NCBI RefSeq assembly: GCF_019966515.1
Contig: NZ_JAIMIB010000009.1
Coordinates: forward strand, 110,205-174,204
Origin: Roseovarius aestuarii
GTDB taxonomy: Bacteria; Pseudomonadota; Alphaproteobacteria; Rhodobacterales; Rhodobacteraceae
Direction: 5' to 3'
Length of the DNA: 64,000 bases
In this document: piece after piece, positions 56,420-64,000 of the stretch
Numbering within the stretch: the first letter of the stretch is position 1
Layout: every line of letters starts with the position of its first letter
Made by a program: the position numbers and the translations under genes
The notes under the pieces: model-generated
Databases searched by the model: none
Told to the model about the DNA's origin: nothing
What the model saw: only the letters and a program-made list of their open reading frames with translations

Positions 56420-57478
56420 ATGGAAACACTTTCCGCGAAATACGCGCGCCTTGTCGATGCCGGTGATCTGACACCCGACGACACACAACAGGCGGTGCTG
56501 CCCCTGTTCGAACGCATCCAGATCGAACTGGCTGAAACACCTAAGAAAACCTGGTTTCGCAAAGCCGCAGAGCCGCCCAAGGGCCTCTATCTCTGGGGCG
56601 GTGTCGGGCGTGGAAAGTCTATGCTGATGGACATGTTCGTCGAGACGCTGGAAATTCCCAACCGGCGCGTGCATTTCCACGCCTTCATGCAGGAAATCCA
56701 TCGCGGCATGCACGCCGCCCGCGGGCGCGGTGAGAAGGATGCGCTGGCGCCGGTCGCCAAAGAGGTCGCGCAATCGGCCCGCCTGCTGGCCTTTGACGAA
56801 ATGCAGATCACCGACATCACCGATGCAATGATTGTCGGGCGCCTCTTCGAAGCCCTGTTCGAGGCCGGGGTGGTGGTGGTAACCACCTCTAATCGTATAC
56901 CGGACGATCTATACAAGGACGGCCTGAACCGCCAGTTGTTCCTGCCCTTCATCGATCTGGTGAAGGATCGGATGGTGGTGCATGAAATGGTCAGCCCGAC
57001 CGATTACCGTCAGGGCAAACTGGCGGGCAGCCCGACCTATTTCACCCCCATCAATGACGAAACCCGCGCCCAGATCCGGGCAATCTGGCAGGATCTTTCC
57101 GACGGCGAAAGCGAACCCCTGACGCTGCATGTCAACAAACGCGAGGTCGAACTGCCCGGCTTTCACAACGGGGTCGCGCGGGCGTCGTTTTACGATCTCT
57201 GCGGCAAACCGCTTGGCCCGGCAGATTATCTCGCCCTGGCCGAGGCCGCGCGTATGCTGGTCCTTGAAAACATCCCGCAACTCAGCCGGTCCAATTTCAA
57301 CGAGGCCAAGCGCTTTGTCACCCTGATCGACGCACTCTACGAAGCCAAAGTCAGGCTGATCTGTACGGCCGCGGCCGCACCGGAATACCTTTATGTAGAG
57401 GGCGAAGGCACGTTCGAATTCGAGCGCACCGCCAGCCGCCTGCGCGAGATGCAATCAGATGATTGGGGCCGCGATTAA
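56420..57478 (+). CDS. zapE: Cell division AFG1-family ATPase ZapE
   Basis: A 352-aa AFG1-type P-loop ATPase that in proteobacteria associates with the Z-ring. 'GLYLWGGVGRGKSMLMDMF' is Walker A, 'LLAFDEMQITDITDAM' Walker B and 'VVTTSNRIPDDLYKDGLNR' sensor 1. ATG at 56420 is chosen because upstream residues of the longer frame from 56285 are antisense to the MFS start; the ribosome site is weak. Confidence 0.92.
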   Translation: METLSAKYARLVDAGDLTPDDTQQAVLPLFERIQIELAETPKKTWFRKAAEPPKGLYLWGGVGRGKSMLMDMFVETLEIPNRRVHFHAFMQEIHRGMHAARGRGEKDALAPVAKEVAQSARLLAFDEMQITDITDAMIVGRLFEALFEAGVVVVTTSNRIPDDLYKDGLNRQLFLPFIDLVKDRMVVHEMVSPTDYRQGKLAGSPTYFTPINDETRAQIRAIWQDLSDGESEPLTLHVNKREVELPGFHNGVARASFYDLCGKPLGPADYLALAEAARMLVLENIPQLSRSNFNEAKRFVTLIDALYEAKVRLICTAAAAPEYLYVEGEGTFEFERTASRLREMQSDDWGRD

Positions 57479-57522
57479 CATCCGGCGATCGCCGCGGCGG
57501 TGCATGAACCTGAGGACCTGTT

Positions 57523-57540
57523 TCCGATCGTAAAATCGGA
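57523..57540. terminator. Hairpin between convergent zapE and MOSC genes
   Basis: TCCGAT and ATCGGA (57523-57528/57535-57540) flank CGTAAA, 45 bp after zapE and 11 bp before the MOSC gene end. A further perfect palindrome CGGCGATCGCCG lies at 57483-57494. Either could end transcription on both strands; no T-tract is present. Confidence 0.4.
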
Positions 57541-57550
57541 TCAAGCCGCC

Positions 57551-58255
57551 TCAGCTCCCGGCGCCAGGTCCACCAAGCCGCTTGGACGTATCTTCCTTGA
57601 CTTGCCCTGCCGCCATCTTCGCAAATGCCTGCCGCCAGCTTGCTGCAAGTTCTGGCATGTCCGCCAACTGCACAGCGTCCTCGGGCGTGATACGTCTTGT
57701 CAGACGCGCTTGGGTCACCTTTCGGACAGTCCAGTTTGGTTGTGGACGTTCAACAAGTGTAATGCCGTCACCCACAGCTACGGCACCTTCGTCAAGCACC
57801 CGATAGTACCACCCCGTGCGCCCGGTCTTTTGAAACAGATAGGGCATTTTATCCTGACCCGTATGGAGCCCCAGTTTCCAACATGGCTGACGCCCTTGTG
57901 AAATCTGGACCGTTGCACTTCCAAGATTCAGAATATCGCCAATGCAAAGCGTGTCTTCGGTCAGACCGGTGGTCGAGATGTTCTCGCCAAAGGCTGCAGG
58001 CTGAGCTCCGTCGGGGATAAGCCCTTCAGCCTGCCACGCGGTGTAGTGGTCGAATGCATAGTGATGGATCGCTTTGTCCGCCCCGCCGTGAACTTCAAGG
58101 TCGGCCTGTGCATCCCGAACTAAACCGTGGACTCCGATACCCTGCACCCCGGTCGCGGGATCCTTTTGGATGGCAGACTGCGGCTTGCCGGGCCAGCGAT
58201 CCGCCACCTTCCCAACAAACAGACCATCGATTTTGGAAGACAGATTTGGGGTCAT
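57551..58255 (-). CDS. MOSC-domain protein (YiiM-like)
   Basis: A 234-aa protein whose MOSC domain (about 40-170) includes 'DLEVHGGADKAIHHYAFDHY', 'FGENISTTGL' and 'SQGRQPCWKLGLH' with the molybdenum-site Cys. YiiM-type proteins reduce N-hydroxylated compounds such as 6-hydroxylaminopurine using molybdenum cofactor. Its ATG overlaps the MarR gene stop (ATGA), so the two are co-expressed; the MarR protein may sense the same type of stress compound. Confidence 0.88.
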   Translation of the reverse strand: MTPNLSSKIDGLFVGKVADRWPGKPQSAIQKDPATGVQGIGVHGLVRDAQADLEVHGGADKAIHHYAFDHYTAWQAEGLIPDGAQPAAFGENISTTGLTEDTLCIGDILNLGSATVQISQGRQPCWKLGLHTGQDKMPYLFQKTGRTGWYYRVLDEGAVAVGDGITLVERPQPNWTVRKVTQARLTRRITPEDAVQLADMPELAASWRQAFAKMAAGQVKEDTSKRLGGPGAGS

Positions 58256-58803
58256 GCGACTACCGCTTCCTCGTGTTCTATACAAATCTTTTCGCTGTCC
58301 TCGGCCGACAATGGAACGGACAAAAGTTGGCAGAACGCCGCGCCTTTTGCGGCTTCGTGATACCGGCAGGTCTTGCACTGGCCAAACGACTTCCCGCCGT
58401 TCAACTTCAGGGCCTGTCGCAACGTTTGGCGTAACCCACTCTCCAGCTCAACCACCTCTTGGTCCGTTAGATTCGTCAGCGCCACGGCGATAACCCCGTC
58501 TTCTGCCAGCACGGCGGATCCCGCCCGCGTCAACGCGTAAGAGATTGACCGCTTGTCGCTTTCTGAGCGCACTTCCTGGACAAATCCTTTGCGCAAAAGC
58601 GCTTTGAGCGTTTGCGACATTGTTCCGCGCGTTGTCCCCAGAAATTCCGCGACATGCGACGGAGACCGAGAAAAACGATTCGCATCGCGTAGGTACTCAA
58701 GCGCAGACCTTTGGACTGGATTCAAATCGCCGGACCAGCTGCTGGCGTTATCCAACCTTGCCAACCTGTTCATTAGGGCACGAATTTTTCGTTCTGAAGT
58801 CAT
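58252..58803 (-). CDS. MarR-family regulator with C-terminal cysteine cluster
   Basis: A 183-aa protein. The MarR winged helix lies at about 25-115 ('LRDANRFSRSPSHVAEFLG', 'TRGTMSQTLKALLRKG', 'SDKRSISYALT'). A C-terminal extension has C143-x2-C146-x11-C158-x15-C174, a spacing that could hold an Fe-S cluster or zinc, unusual for MarR proteins. The ATG at 58803 is preferred over 58851. It overlaps the MOSC gene and is divergent from a secreted-protein gene across about 90 bp. Confidence 0.88.
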   Translation of the reverse strand: MTSERKIRALMNRLARLDNASSWSGDLNPVQRSALEYLRDANRFSRSPSHVAEFLGTTRGTMSQTLKALLRKGFVQEVRSESDKRSISYALTRAGSAVLAEDGVIAVALTNLTDQEVVELESGLRQTLRQALKLNGGKSFGQCKTCRYHEAAKGAAFCQLLSVPLSAEDSEKICIEHEEAVVA

Positions 58804-58830
58804 GACAGTTAGGTATCGACTCGAAATTAC

Positions 58831-58853
58831 TATTGCAATCCCAATCTTCAATA
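58831..58853. promoter_or_regulatory. Possible MarR operator
   Basis: TATTG (58831-58835) and CAATA (58849-58853) form an inverted repeat in the divergent marR/secreted-protein region. It is short and widely spaced, so this is a weak candidate. Confidence 0.25.
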
Positions 58854-58894
58854 TGATAGCGACTCACTAGTACATTGAATCACGGAGATCCACG

Positions 58895-59647
58895 ATGCCC
58901 AACAAGTCCCCTTTCATAACAGCCGCCATTCTGCTTACTGCCAGCGCTGCCTCTGCTGGCGGAGATCACGCCGCAGACATGCACGACGCAGTTCAATCAC
59001 CCGCAGTTGCAGACAAAGTCGCAGCCTTTGACATTCTGGCTGCACACGCACATCGCAAAGGCAACACAGTGACCTTCCACATGACCACCAATGGAACCGC
59101 CGGCTCTGATACCCCAGCTGCCACCGGCGCTGTCGGCGGCTCTGACGTGTGGTCCTATGTCTGGCCGACATCGCTTGACCCTTCCGCCGTTGGTTTCGAA
59201 GGCGGCACCGGCATTCTGGCGATGGCCGCCACCAGCCACCCCGACTTTGACGACACACCGCTGTTTGATGAAAACGGCGATGGCGACCCGTCTAACGATG
59301 GATTGGAATGGCACAGCCACTGGGTTGTTCTGACCCCGACAGAGGCTTGCGGCCCCGGCGCTTTGGCGGTCCGCGACATCCCCGAGGGCAGCAACCCGAA
59401 ACTGCCTGCGACTTGGCCCGGCTTTCCGATCTTTCTGGACAGCCCGGGATTTACACCGCTGTTCGACGGACCCGAAATCAGCGTCAATGCGGGCTTTGCC
59501 AGCGATGTGGACCTTGCCGGGGTCGCCTATGACGGCGTAACGGCCGCCTTGCGGGTGAACGCCAATATCCACTCACCGCTCTTGTGTGTGACGGACGTCT
59601 TCGATGTGGCATCGGGTGATTTGAGCCTGCCGGGCGTTCTGAAGTGA
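58895..59647 (+). CDS. Secreted protein of unknown function
   Basis: A 250-aa protein with a signal peptide (to about residue 21, 'ASAASAGGDHA'). The mature part has an Asp-rich loop 'DENGDGDPSNDG' that resembles a calcium-binding loop, two cysteines about 75 residues apart and a beta-rich feel. The family is not recognised. CGGAGATC precedes the ATG. It is divergent from marR and 60 bp upstream of a redoxin gene on the same strand. Confidence 0.75.
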   Translation: MPNKSPFITAAILLTASAASAGGDHAADMHDAVQSPAVADKVAAFDILAAHAHRKGNTVTFHMTTNGTAGSDTPAATGAVGGSDVWSYVWPTSLDPSAVGFEGGTGILAMAATSHPDFDDTPLFDENGDGDPSNDGLEWHSHWVVLTPTEACGPGALAVRDIPEGSNPKLPATWPGFPIFLDSPGFTPLFDGPEISVNAGFASDVDLAGVAYDGVTAALRVNANIHSPLLCVTDVFDVASGDLSLPGVLK

Positions 59648-59706
59648 CAAAACACGGACAGTGGCATTAACTGTGCCGCTGTCCTTAACATGATCGAGGT
59701 AACCAG

Positions 59707-60228
59707 ATGCAGGCACCAGAGCTTTCAATTTCGCATTGGTTCAACACGGATCAGGACGTCACGTTGGGCATTTTGCGCGGCAGAGTCGTGGTCATTGAAG
59801 CGTTTCAGATGCTGTGCCCGGGCTGTGTGCTTCACGGTATTCCCTTGGCGCAGAGCATTCAAAGGACTTTTGCGGGCGACCAGGTCGCGGTCATTGGTAT
59901 CCACACGGTCTTTGAACATCACGAGGCGATGACGCCCGTATCGTTGAAAGCCTTTCTGCACGAATACCGCATTAGTTTTCCTGTGAGGGTCGATAAACCG
60001 GGTGCTGGTCCCTTGCCCGAAACCATGGCAGCCTTTGACATGCGCGGCACGCCAAGCCTGATCGTGCTGGATCAGGCGGGGCAAATTGCTGCCCATCACT
60101 TCGGTCAGGTTTCTGAAATGCAGATCGGAGCGCAGATTGCGACATTGCTGGCGAATGGGCCGAAGGTGGCGGATCAGGTGGATCAATCACCCTCAGGGGA
60201 TGCCTGTGAGTTGGGCGGATGTGACTGA
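59707..60228 (+). CDS. Redoxin/TlpA-like thiol-disulphide protein
   Basis: A 173-aa thioredoxin-fold protein with active-site CPGC (37-40) in 'EAFQMLCPGCVLHG', 'IGIHTVFEHHEAMTP' and the cis-Pro segment 'RGTPSLIVLD'. There is no signal peptide, so it is cytoplasmic despite its TlpA-like core. Two extra cysteines lie at the C-terminus ('ACELGGCD'). The order secreted protein, redoxin beside MarR/MOSC suggests a small redox-stress module. Confidence 0.85.
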   Translation: MQAPELSISHWFNTDQDVTLGILRGRVVVIEAFQMLCPGCVLHGIPLAQSIQRTFAGDQVAVIGIHTVFEHHEAMTPVSLKAFLHEYRISFPVRVDKPGAGPLPETMAAFDMRGTPSLIVLDQAGQIAAHHFGQVSEMQIGAQIATLLANGPKVADQVDQSPSGDACELGGCD

Positions 60229-60331
60229 CAGTCAGTTTGCCACTGACGGCGTGATCGCCGGGGTTTCGCGATCACACCGTTTCTGTCGGCAGAGCCTCAG
60301 CTTGTAGCGCTGCCGCAGGTCCGGCGCCACT

Positions 60332-60810
60332 TCAGCCGCTAAGTCGCGCGTCTGAAGCTAAGGCATCTATTGGCAGAACCCCCGCAGATAACACCGGTCT
60401 ATTGTGGTGGTACTGCCAGGGGGCCGAAAACCTGACCCCCCAATTTTGGACCTCCAGCCCCAAGGCCTGCGCGACACCGGTGCCACAGGCAGGATCCGCC
60501 TTGGTGCAGTTCTCGATATGCCGTTTTTAGATATCGATACGGGCACCACCAATGGCGCGTGCGGTGTTGTCGAACAGCGTCCATTTCGGGAAATCGCCTT
60601 CTTCAATCGTTTCATAAAGATCACGCTGATGGCTTTCCCGATCTCCGGCAACGATGCTGGCAGCCTCGGCATCGGTCGGGTTTTTGATGCCTTGTTGGGT
60701 CTTGAAGTGGAACTTCACCCAGAATCGTTCACTCTCCGAGTTGATAAAGCTGAAGGTATGATTGCCGAACCCATCCATGTGGCGACAAGTGGCGGGGATG
60801 CCGTGATCAG
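60332..60810 (-). pseudogene. katA: Catalase (katA) remnant
   Basis: On the minus strand an N-terminal catalase segment ('[19 protein letters not shown]', then '[16 protein letters not shown]' and '[20 protein letters not shown]') passes near 60580 directly into a C-terminal segment ('[16 protein letters not shown]'). The haem-binding middle of about 200 residues has therefore been deleted. TAA at 60527-60529 interrupts the frame, after which 'KRHIENCTKADPACGTGV' and 'RFSAPWQYHHNRPVLSAG' continue in the same frame to TGA at 60332-60334. The natural N-terminus is also missing. Non-functional. Confidence 0.85.
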
Positions 60811-61119
60811 ACAATGGCCTTTTGCGATTTGTCCTCCGGTGCGACACAGCGCGTCGGCACCAGCCTTGAAATGTTGCGGCAGATGGTGGCCTCGGGCAAA
60901 GGGGTGACTTTGCTACCGAAGCTATCCGTGCTCGGATCAGACCGTACCAGAAGCCTCGTCACGACCCATGCCGTTGCTGACAGGATCTTGTACCGGACCA
61001 TGCGCCTTTGTTGGCGCACGAATGACATGCGGGGAAAACGGATTGGCAACCTCACGGCATTCCTGACTGCTTTGGATATCGCCAAGGGTTTTGACGGGTC
61101 GCACGGGGCATCTCCTTGA
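60790..61119 (+). pseudogene. oxyR: oxyR C-terminal remnant
   Basis: The plus-strand frame reads a LysR-family C-terminal half. 'CRDQTMAFC' matches the redox Cys region of OxyR (CLRDQ...C), then '[20 protein letters not shown]' and 'RTMRLCWRTNDMRG'. The DNA-binding N-terminal half and promoter are gone. It abuts the katA remnant head to head, as if one deletion removed the shared divergent region and both 5' ends. Confidence 0.8.
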
Positions 61120-61142
61120 CGCATCGATCATCGAGGTATAGG
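61116..61142 (+). promoter_or_regulatory. padR promoter with operator in the spacer
   Basis: TTGACG (61116-61121) and TATAGG (61137-61142) lie 15 bp apart, just upstream of padR. GCATCGATCATCGA (61121-61134) fills the spacer, a classic autorepression position. Confidence 0.5.
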
Positions 61143-61150
61143 CGATCCGC

Positions 61151-61522
61151 ATGAACAAGATTGCAAACACTCCGAACCTGCTCGACCCCGACTATTGGGG
61201 CAATACGATCAAGATGAGTCTGTCAAAGTTTTTCATCCTCTGCGTGCTGCAAGATGAGGAATTGCACGGATACGATATTGCCAAGTCGGTTGAGCGGCGC
61301 ACCGATGGCTGCTGCACCCCGCGCGAAGGCACGATCTACCCAGTGCTTAAGCAGTTTACCGAGGGTGGTTATGTCACCTTCAAATCCGAAATCGTCTCGG
61401 GTCGGGAGCGTAAGATCTATTCAGTGACGGATAAGGGGCGCGAAGCCTACCAAGTCGCTCTGGGCGAATGGATGAAAATCACCCGCTGCCTGCAGGACTG
61501 TTCTTGCGAGGCCAGCCCCTAA
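61151..61522 (+). CDS. PadR-family transcriptional regulator, cysteine-rich
   Basis: A 123-aa PadR winged-helix protein ('MSLSKFFILCVLQDEELHG', 'GTIYPVLKQFTEGGYV', 'RERKIYSVTDKGREAY'). It carries C31, the vicinal pair C54-C55 in the position before 'TPREGTIYP', and C113, C117, C119 at the C-terminus. This suggests sensing of a thiol-reactive ligand or metal(loid). It is upstream of a GST and of patB- and arsO-like remnants; the GST promoter region carries the same motif as its own promoter. It is intact although nearby genes are decayed. Confidence 0.88.
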   Translation: MNKIANTPNLLDPDYWGNTIKMSLSKFFILCVLQDEELHGYDIAKSVERRTDGCCTPREGTIYPVLKQFTEGGYVTFKSEIVSGRERKIYSVTDKGREAYQVALGEWMKITRCLQDCSCEASP

Positions 61523-61541
61523 AAACATTTGCGCAAACATA

Positions 61542-61555
61542 TCGATGATCGATGC
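61542..61555. promoter_or_regulatory. Putative PadR operator upstream of the GST gene
   Basis: TCGATGATCGATGC is the exact reverse complement of the 14-mer at 61121-61134. The core ATCGATNATCGAT is palindromic. It lies 33 bp upstream of the GST ATG. Confidence 0.55.
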
Positions 61556-61587
61556 ATCGACCCGCTGAAAACAAGGAACCCCAAACC

Positions 61588-62289
61588 ATGAAAATCGTCA
61601 GTTTCAAAATCTGCCCGTTTGTCCAGCGCGTCACTGCCCTGCTGGAAGCCAAGGGCATCGACTATGATCTGGAATTTATCAGCCTCAGCAACAAACCCCA
61701 GTGGTTTTTGGAGATTTCGCCCAATGCGCAAGTGCCGCTCTTGATCACGGACGAAGGAGAGGCGCTGTTTGAGAGCGACGCCATCGTTGAATACATCGAA
61801 GAAGCCTATCCACCGCTGCGCCCCAGCCTGAGCCCAGTTGAAAAGGCACGTGAGCGCGCATGGAGCTATCTGGCGACCAAACACTACCTGACCCAATGTG
61901 GCGCACAGCGCAGCGCCGATCAGGAAATTCTGTCCGAGCGGAACCAGAAGCTGAATAAGGCCTTCGACACAATGGAAGCGCAGCTAGGCGACACAAAGTT
62001 CTTCGCCGGTGACGGGATCGGCATGGTCGATGTGGCCTGGCTGGTGCTGTTGCACCGCGCCTGCATCATCGAACAAAAGAGCGGCTATGACTTCCTAGGC
62101 GGTCGCCCCAAGCTGAAAGCATGGCAGAATAACCTCATGCAATCTACCCTGCCCGCCAAATCGGTCGCGCCTGATTTTGTAGCTGATTTCTCGGATTTCT
62201 ACCTGTCTGAGCAGACCTTCCTGGGTCGCGGTGCCGCCGCCAAAAGCACGGAATTCAGCGACAGCACACCGCTGGAAATGTGTTGCTGA
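61588..62289 (+). CDS. Glutathione S-transferase family protein
   Basis: A 233-aa GST. 'SFKICPFVQRVTALLEAKG' gives a Cys-type (omega-like) active site, followed by 'AQVPLLITDEG' and 'ESDAIVEYIEEAYPP'; the C-terminal domain includes 'GIGMVDVAWLVLL'. It ends in Cys-Cys. Start at 61588 after AAGGA. It follows padR by 65 bp and carries the shared operator-like motif. Omega-type GSTs act as thiol reductases or dehydroascorbate/arsenical reductases, which fits an arsenical or thiol-stress setting. It appears intact. Confidence 0.88.
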   Translation: MKIVSFKICPFVQRVTALLEAKGIDYDLEFISLSNKPQWFLEISPNAQVPLLITDEGEALFESDAIVEYIEEAYPPLRPSLSPVEKARERAWSYLATKHYLTQCGAQRSADQEILSERNQKLNKAFDTMEAQLGDTKFFAGDGIGMVDVAWLVLLHRACIIEQKSGYDFLGGRPKLKAWQNNLMQSTLPAKSVAPDFVADFSDFYLSEQTFLGRGAAAKSTEFSDSTPLEMCC

Positions 62290-62310
62290 TCACGAGATCG
62301 GACCAAAGAC

Positions 62311-62762
62311 ATGAGCATATTTGACGCCGCACCGGCCAAGACTGGCGATACATTCGTTCGGCACAATCCGAACTATCTGACAATGTTCTATGGCACCGAT
62401 CAGGTGACGCCGTTTTGGGTGGCTGATATGGACCTGCCCATCGCCGACCGGATCAAGGATGCGCTGCGGTATATCGCAGATCGCGGCCAATCTGGCTATG
62501 AGTTCAACTCAGACGGCATCTTTGCTATGATCTCGGGCTGGTTTGCCCGTCGCCATGACCTGACCCTCAACCCCAAAAACTTCGTACCCTTCCCCGGCGT
62601 ACTGGCAGCGATTTCACTGCTGATCCGCGAGTTGTCTGACACAGGCGACCGGGTGTTGATGCAGGTGCCCGCCTACTACCAGTTTGGCAAGATCATCACT
62701 CTGCCGGGCGCGCGGATATTCAGGCGGCACTGAAGCGGTTCAAGACCGCCCTACAGGCATGA
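62311..62762 (+). pseudogene. PatB/MalY-type aminotransferase remnant
   Basis: The first 134 residues match the start of a cystathionine beta-lyase/PatB-type PLP enzyme ('VTPFWVADMDLPIADRIKDA', 'GYEFNSDGIFAMISGWFARRH', the latter 21 residues shown as a landmark only in part, and 'NFVPFPGVLAAISLLIREL'). After 'LPGAR' the frame shifts into a short C-terminal piece ('DIQAALKRFKTALQA') ending TGA at 62760-62762. The middle, with the PLP Lys, is deleted. Its stop overlaps the next gene's ATG, so the ancestral operon was coupled. Non-functional. Confidence 0.8.
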
Positions 62763-63559
62763 CGGACAAGACCTTCGATATCATTATAATCGGAGGCGGG
62801 TAGAGACTGTCAGCCGTGCCAAAGAGGGTTTCACAATGCACACCGATCAGGGACCATATACCGCCCGTGCGGTCATCAGCGCGACGGGCGCCGCCCAGAA
62901 TCCTTTATCCCCGATTACAACGGGCATGACGCCTTTGAATGCCTGCAAATCCATTCTGTCGACTACCGCAATCCTGCGCCTTTGCCGAGCATCGCGTGGC
63001 CATTGTCGGAGCGGGCAATTCAGCCGCACAGATCCTTGCCGAAGTTTCGCTTGAAGCAAACACGCTTTGGATCACTCCCGAAGAACCGCGTTTCAATTCC
63101 GATGACGTCGACGGGCGGCATATCTTTGGCGTGGCAACGCAGAGGTTCAGCCAGGTGCAATCGGGGGATAGGCCAACGGGGACACCTCTCGCTTTTCGCT
63201 TGGCAGCATCGTCATGGTTGATAGCGTGCGTAAAGCGTGGGCACGCGGCAATGATTTGCAGGCAATCCGGCCATTTTCCCAAATGACAGCCAGCGGCGGC
63301 ATCTGGCCGGATGGCACCGAACGCACCTTTGATGCAATGATCTGGTGCACCGGCTTTCGTGCCAATCTCGCGCATCTGCAACCCATTTTGCCGATCGAAG
63401 ATGGGAAAGCGGACCGACGGCGGGCCTCGCGCGATGGATATGCCGGGGCTTTGGTTAGTTGGCTATGGCGGTTGGACCGGCTATGCCTCGGCCACTACCT
63501 TCGGGGTCACCAAGACCGCGCGACAAGCGGTCAAGGAAATAGCAGCGTTTCTTTCCTGA
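62759..63559 (+). pseudogene. ArsO-like flavin monooxygenase remnant
   Basis: An ATG at 62759 starts 'MTDKTFDIIIIGGG', the FAD-loop of an ArsO/FMO-type flavoprotein, then jumps by deletion to 'RVETVSRAKEGFTMHTDQG'. Later pieces, in different frames, read 'IPDYNGHDAFECLQIHS', 'EHRVAIVGAGNSAAQILAEV', 'FDAMIWCTGFRANLAHLQP' and 'GLWLVGYGGWTGYASATTFG'. At least three frameshifts and one large deletion disable it. ArsO-type monooxygenases occur in arsenic-resistance operons. Homology is clear to FMO-like proteins; ArsO specifically is inferred. Confidence 0.75.
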
Positions 63560-63601
63560 CCGGCATATGCATCCGATACGGCACAAAAAACAGGAGCCGG
63601 C

Positions 63602-63967
63602 ATGACCGAAACCATCCTCTACCCTTTGAAATCGAAATTCCCTGACCCCGAGCATGGCGATCAGCTTTTCTTTTGCGGGCAATGTTCTCCGATTGAAGGG
63701 TTGATGGCCATGTTTCCGGACGTGCGGCAGAATCTGGATGTCCGCTATGCGGACAAAGCCGACTTTGTCGTTGGCAATTCGCATGTTCTCTATCTGCGGC
63801 CGTTAATTCACGGATGTATTTTGGTCTCATCGGGCTCATGGTTCTCTCCGAGGTCGGTGATGCCGCCTTATAATGGCGTCGGGGGCTGGTACCTCAAAAA
63901 TGTCCGCTGCGAGCCCAAAGTGACCTGTGTGGATAGCTCCTGCATAGCAAGACATTTTTTGAACTAA
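63602..63967 (+). pseudogene. DUF3088-like gene, probably truncated
   Basis: A 121-codon frame whose first 65 residues ('ILYPLKSKFPDPEHGDQLFF' then 'CGQCSPIEGLMAMFPDVRQN') match the DUF3088 family, usually about 110 aa. From about 'VVGNSHVLYLR' (63790) onwards the sequence departs from the family and the tail looks non-coding or foreign. AGGAG precedes the ATG. It follows the ArsO-like remnant by 42 bp and probably belonged to the same operon. A truncated but expressed protein cannot be excluded. Confidence 0.55.
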
Positions 63968-64000
63968 TTTGGCACTGGTCAGAAGCAGACGTGTGTCCGG
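63968..64000. other. Window end, no feature recognised
   Basis: The last bases carry no recognisable gene. Together with the odd tail of the DUF3088-like frame they may mark the edge of an insertion that continues outside the window. Confidence 0.3.

Noticed and set aside
63790..64000. Insertion sequence end
   Set aside because: The DUF3088 frame loses similarity here, but no transposase, terminal repeat or target duplication can be seen before the window ends.

Overview
The window reads as chromosome of a marine Roseobacter-clade alphaproteobacterium (Rhodobacteraceae). This is inferred from the roughly 60% GC content and from the gene families present: a PotFGHI polyamine importer, LuxI/LuxR, GcvA-like LysR regulators, a putative TmpAB phosphonate pathway, a dimethylglycine-dehydrogenase-like enzyme, non-pyrrolysine MttB, and mtgA/sleB/queG neighbours. 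No rRNA, tRNA, CRISPR array or intact transposase was recognised.

Layout. 1-7.9 kb: polyamine uptake and catabolism (class III aminotransferase, FCD-type GntR regulator, potFGHI, PuuB-like oxidase). 8.2-10.2 kb: an orphan radical SAM/B12-binding protein. 10.3-21.2 kb: nine same-strand genes (MttB-like, kbl, tdh, PEP-mutase/isocitrate-lyase-like, DMGDH-like, GbdR-like regulator, tmpA, tmpB, DMT transporter) that together look like a route from 2-trimethylaminoethylphosphonate and glycine betaine towards glycine, with a divergent LysR gene. 22.2-27.6 kb: hydantoinase-like protein, queG, sleB, a GST and mtgA. 27.7-30.9 kb: a quorum-sensing island (luxI, a luxI-coupled unknown gene with a possible amber-truncated tail, luxR, lysR) with two lux-box-like palindromes exactly 30 bp apart.

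31.4-44.5 kb is the most unusual part: eleven tightly packed minus-strand genes. They encode a membrane-anchored Ser/Thr kinase with PDZ-like repeats, an FHA protein, a PP2C phosphatase, two tandem periplasmic LysM plus solute-binding-3 proteins, a 127-aa unknown, three consecutive dynamin-like or P-loop GTPases, a Roadblock/LC7-like protein and one further unknown. No type VI secretion structural gene is present. I propose that this is an uncharacterised envelope-sensing, phospho-signalling and membrane-remodelling system. A lux-box-like half site lies upstream of its kinase gene.

44.9-60.2 kb is mostly ordinary: sthA, S-formylglutathione hydrolase, transporters, hydrolases, a desaturase, zapE, then a MarR/MOSC pair, a secreted protein and a redoxin. 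60.3-64.0 kb is a gene graveyard. It holds remnants of divergent katA and oxyR fused by deletion, an apparently intact padR-GST pair whose promoters share a 14-bp operator-like motif, a patB/malY remnant, an ArsO-like flavoprotein remnant and a probably truncated DUF3088 gene. Starts were chosen from Shine-Dalgarno spacing, overlaps with neighbours and family length, and often lie inside the longest open frame.
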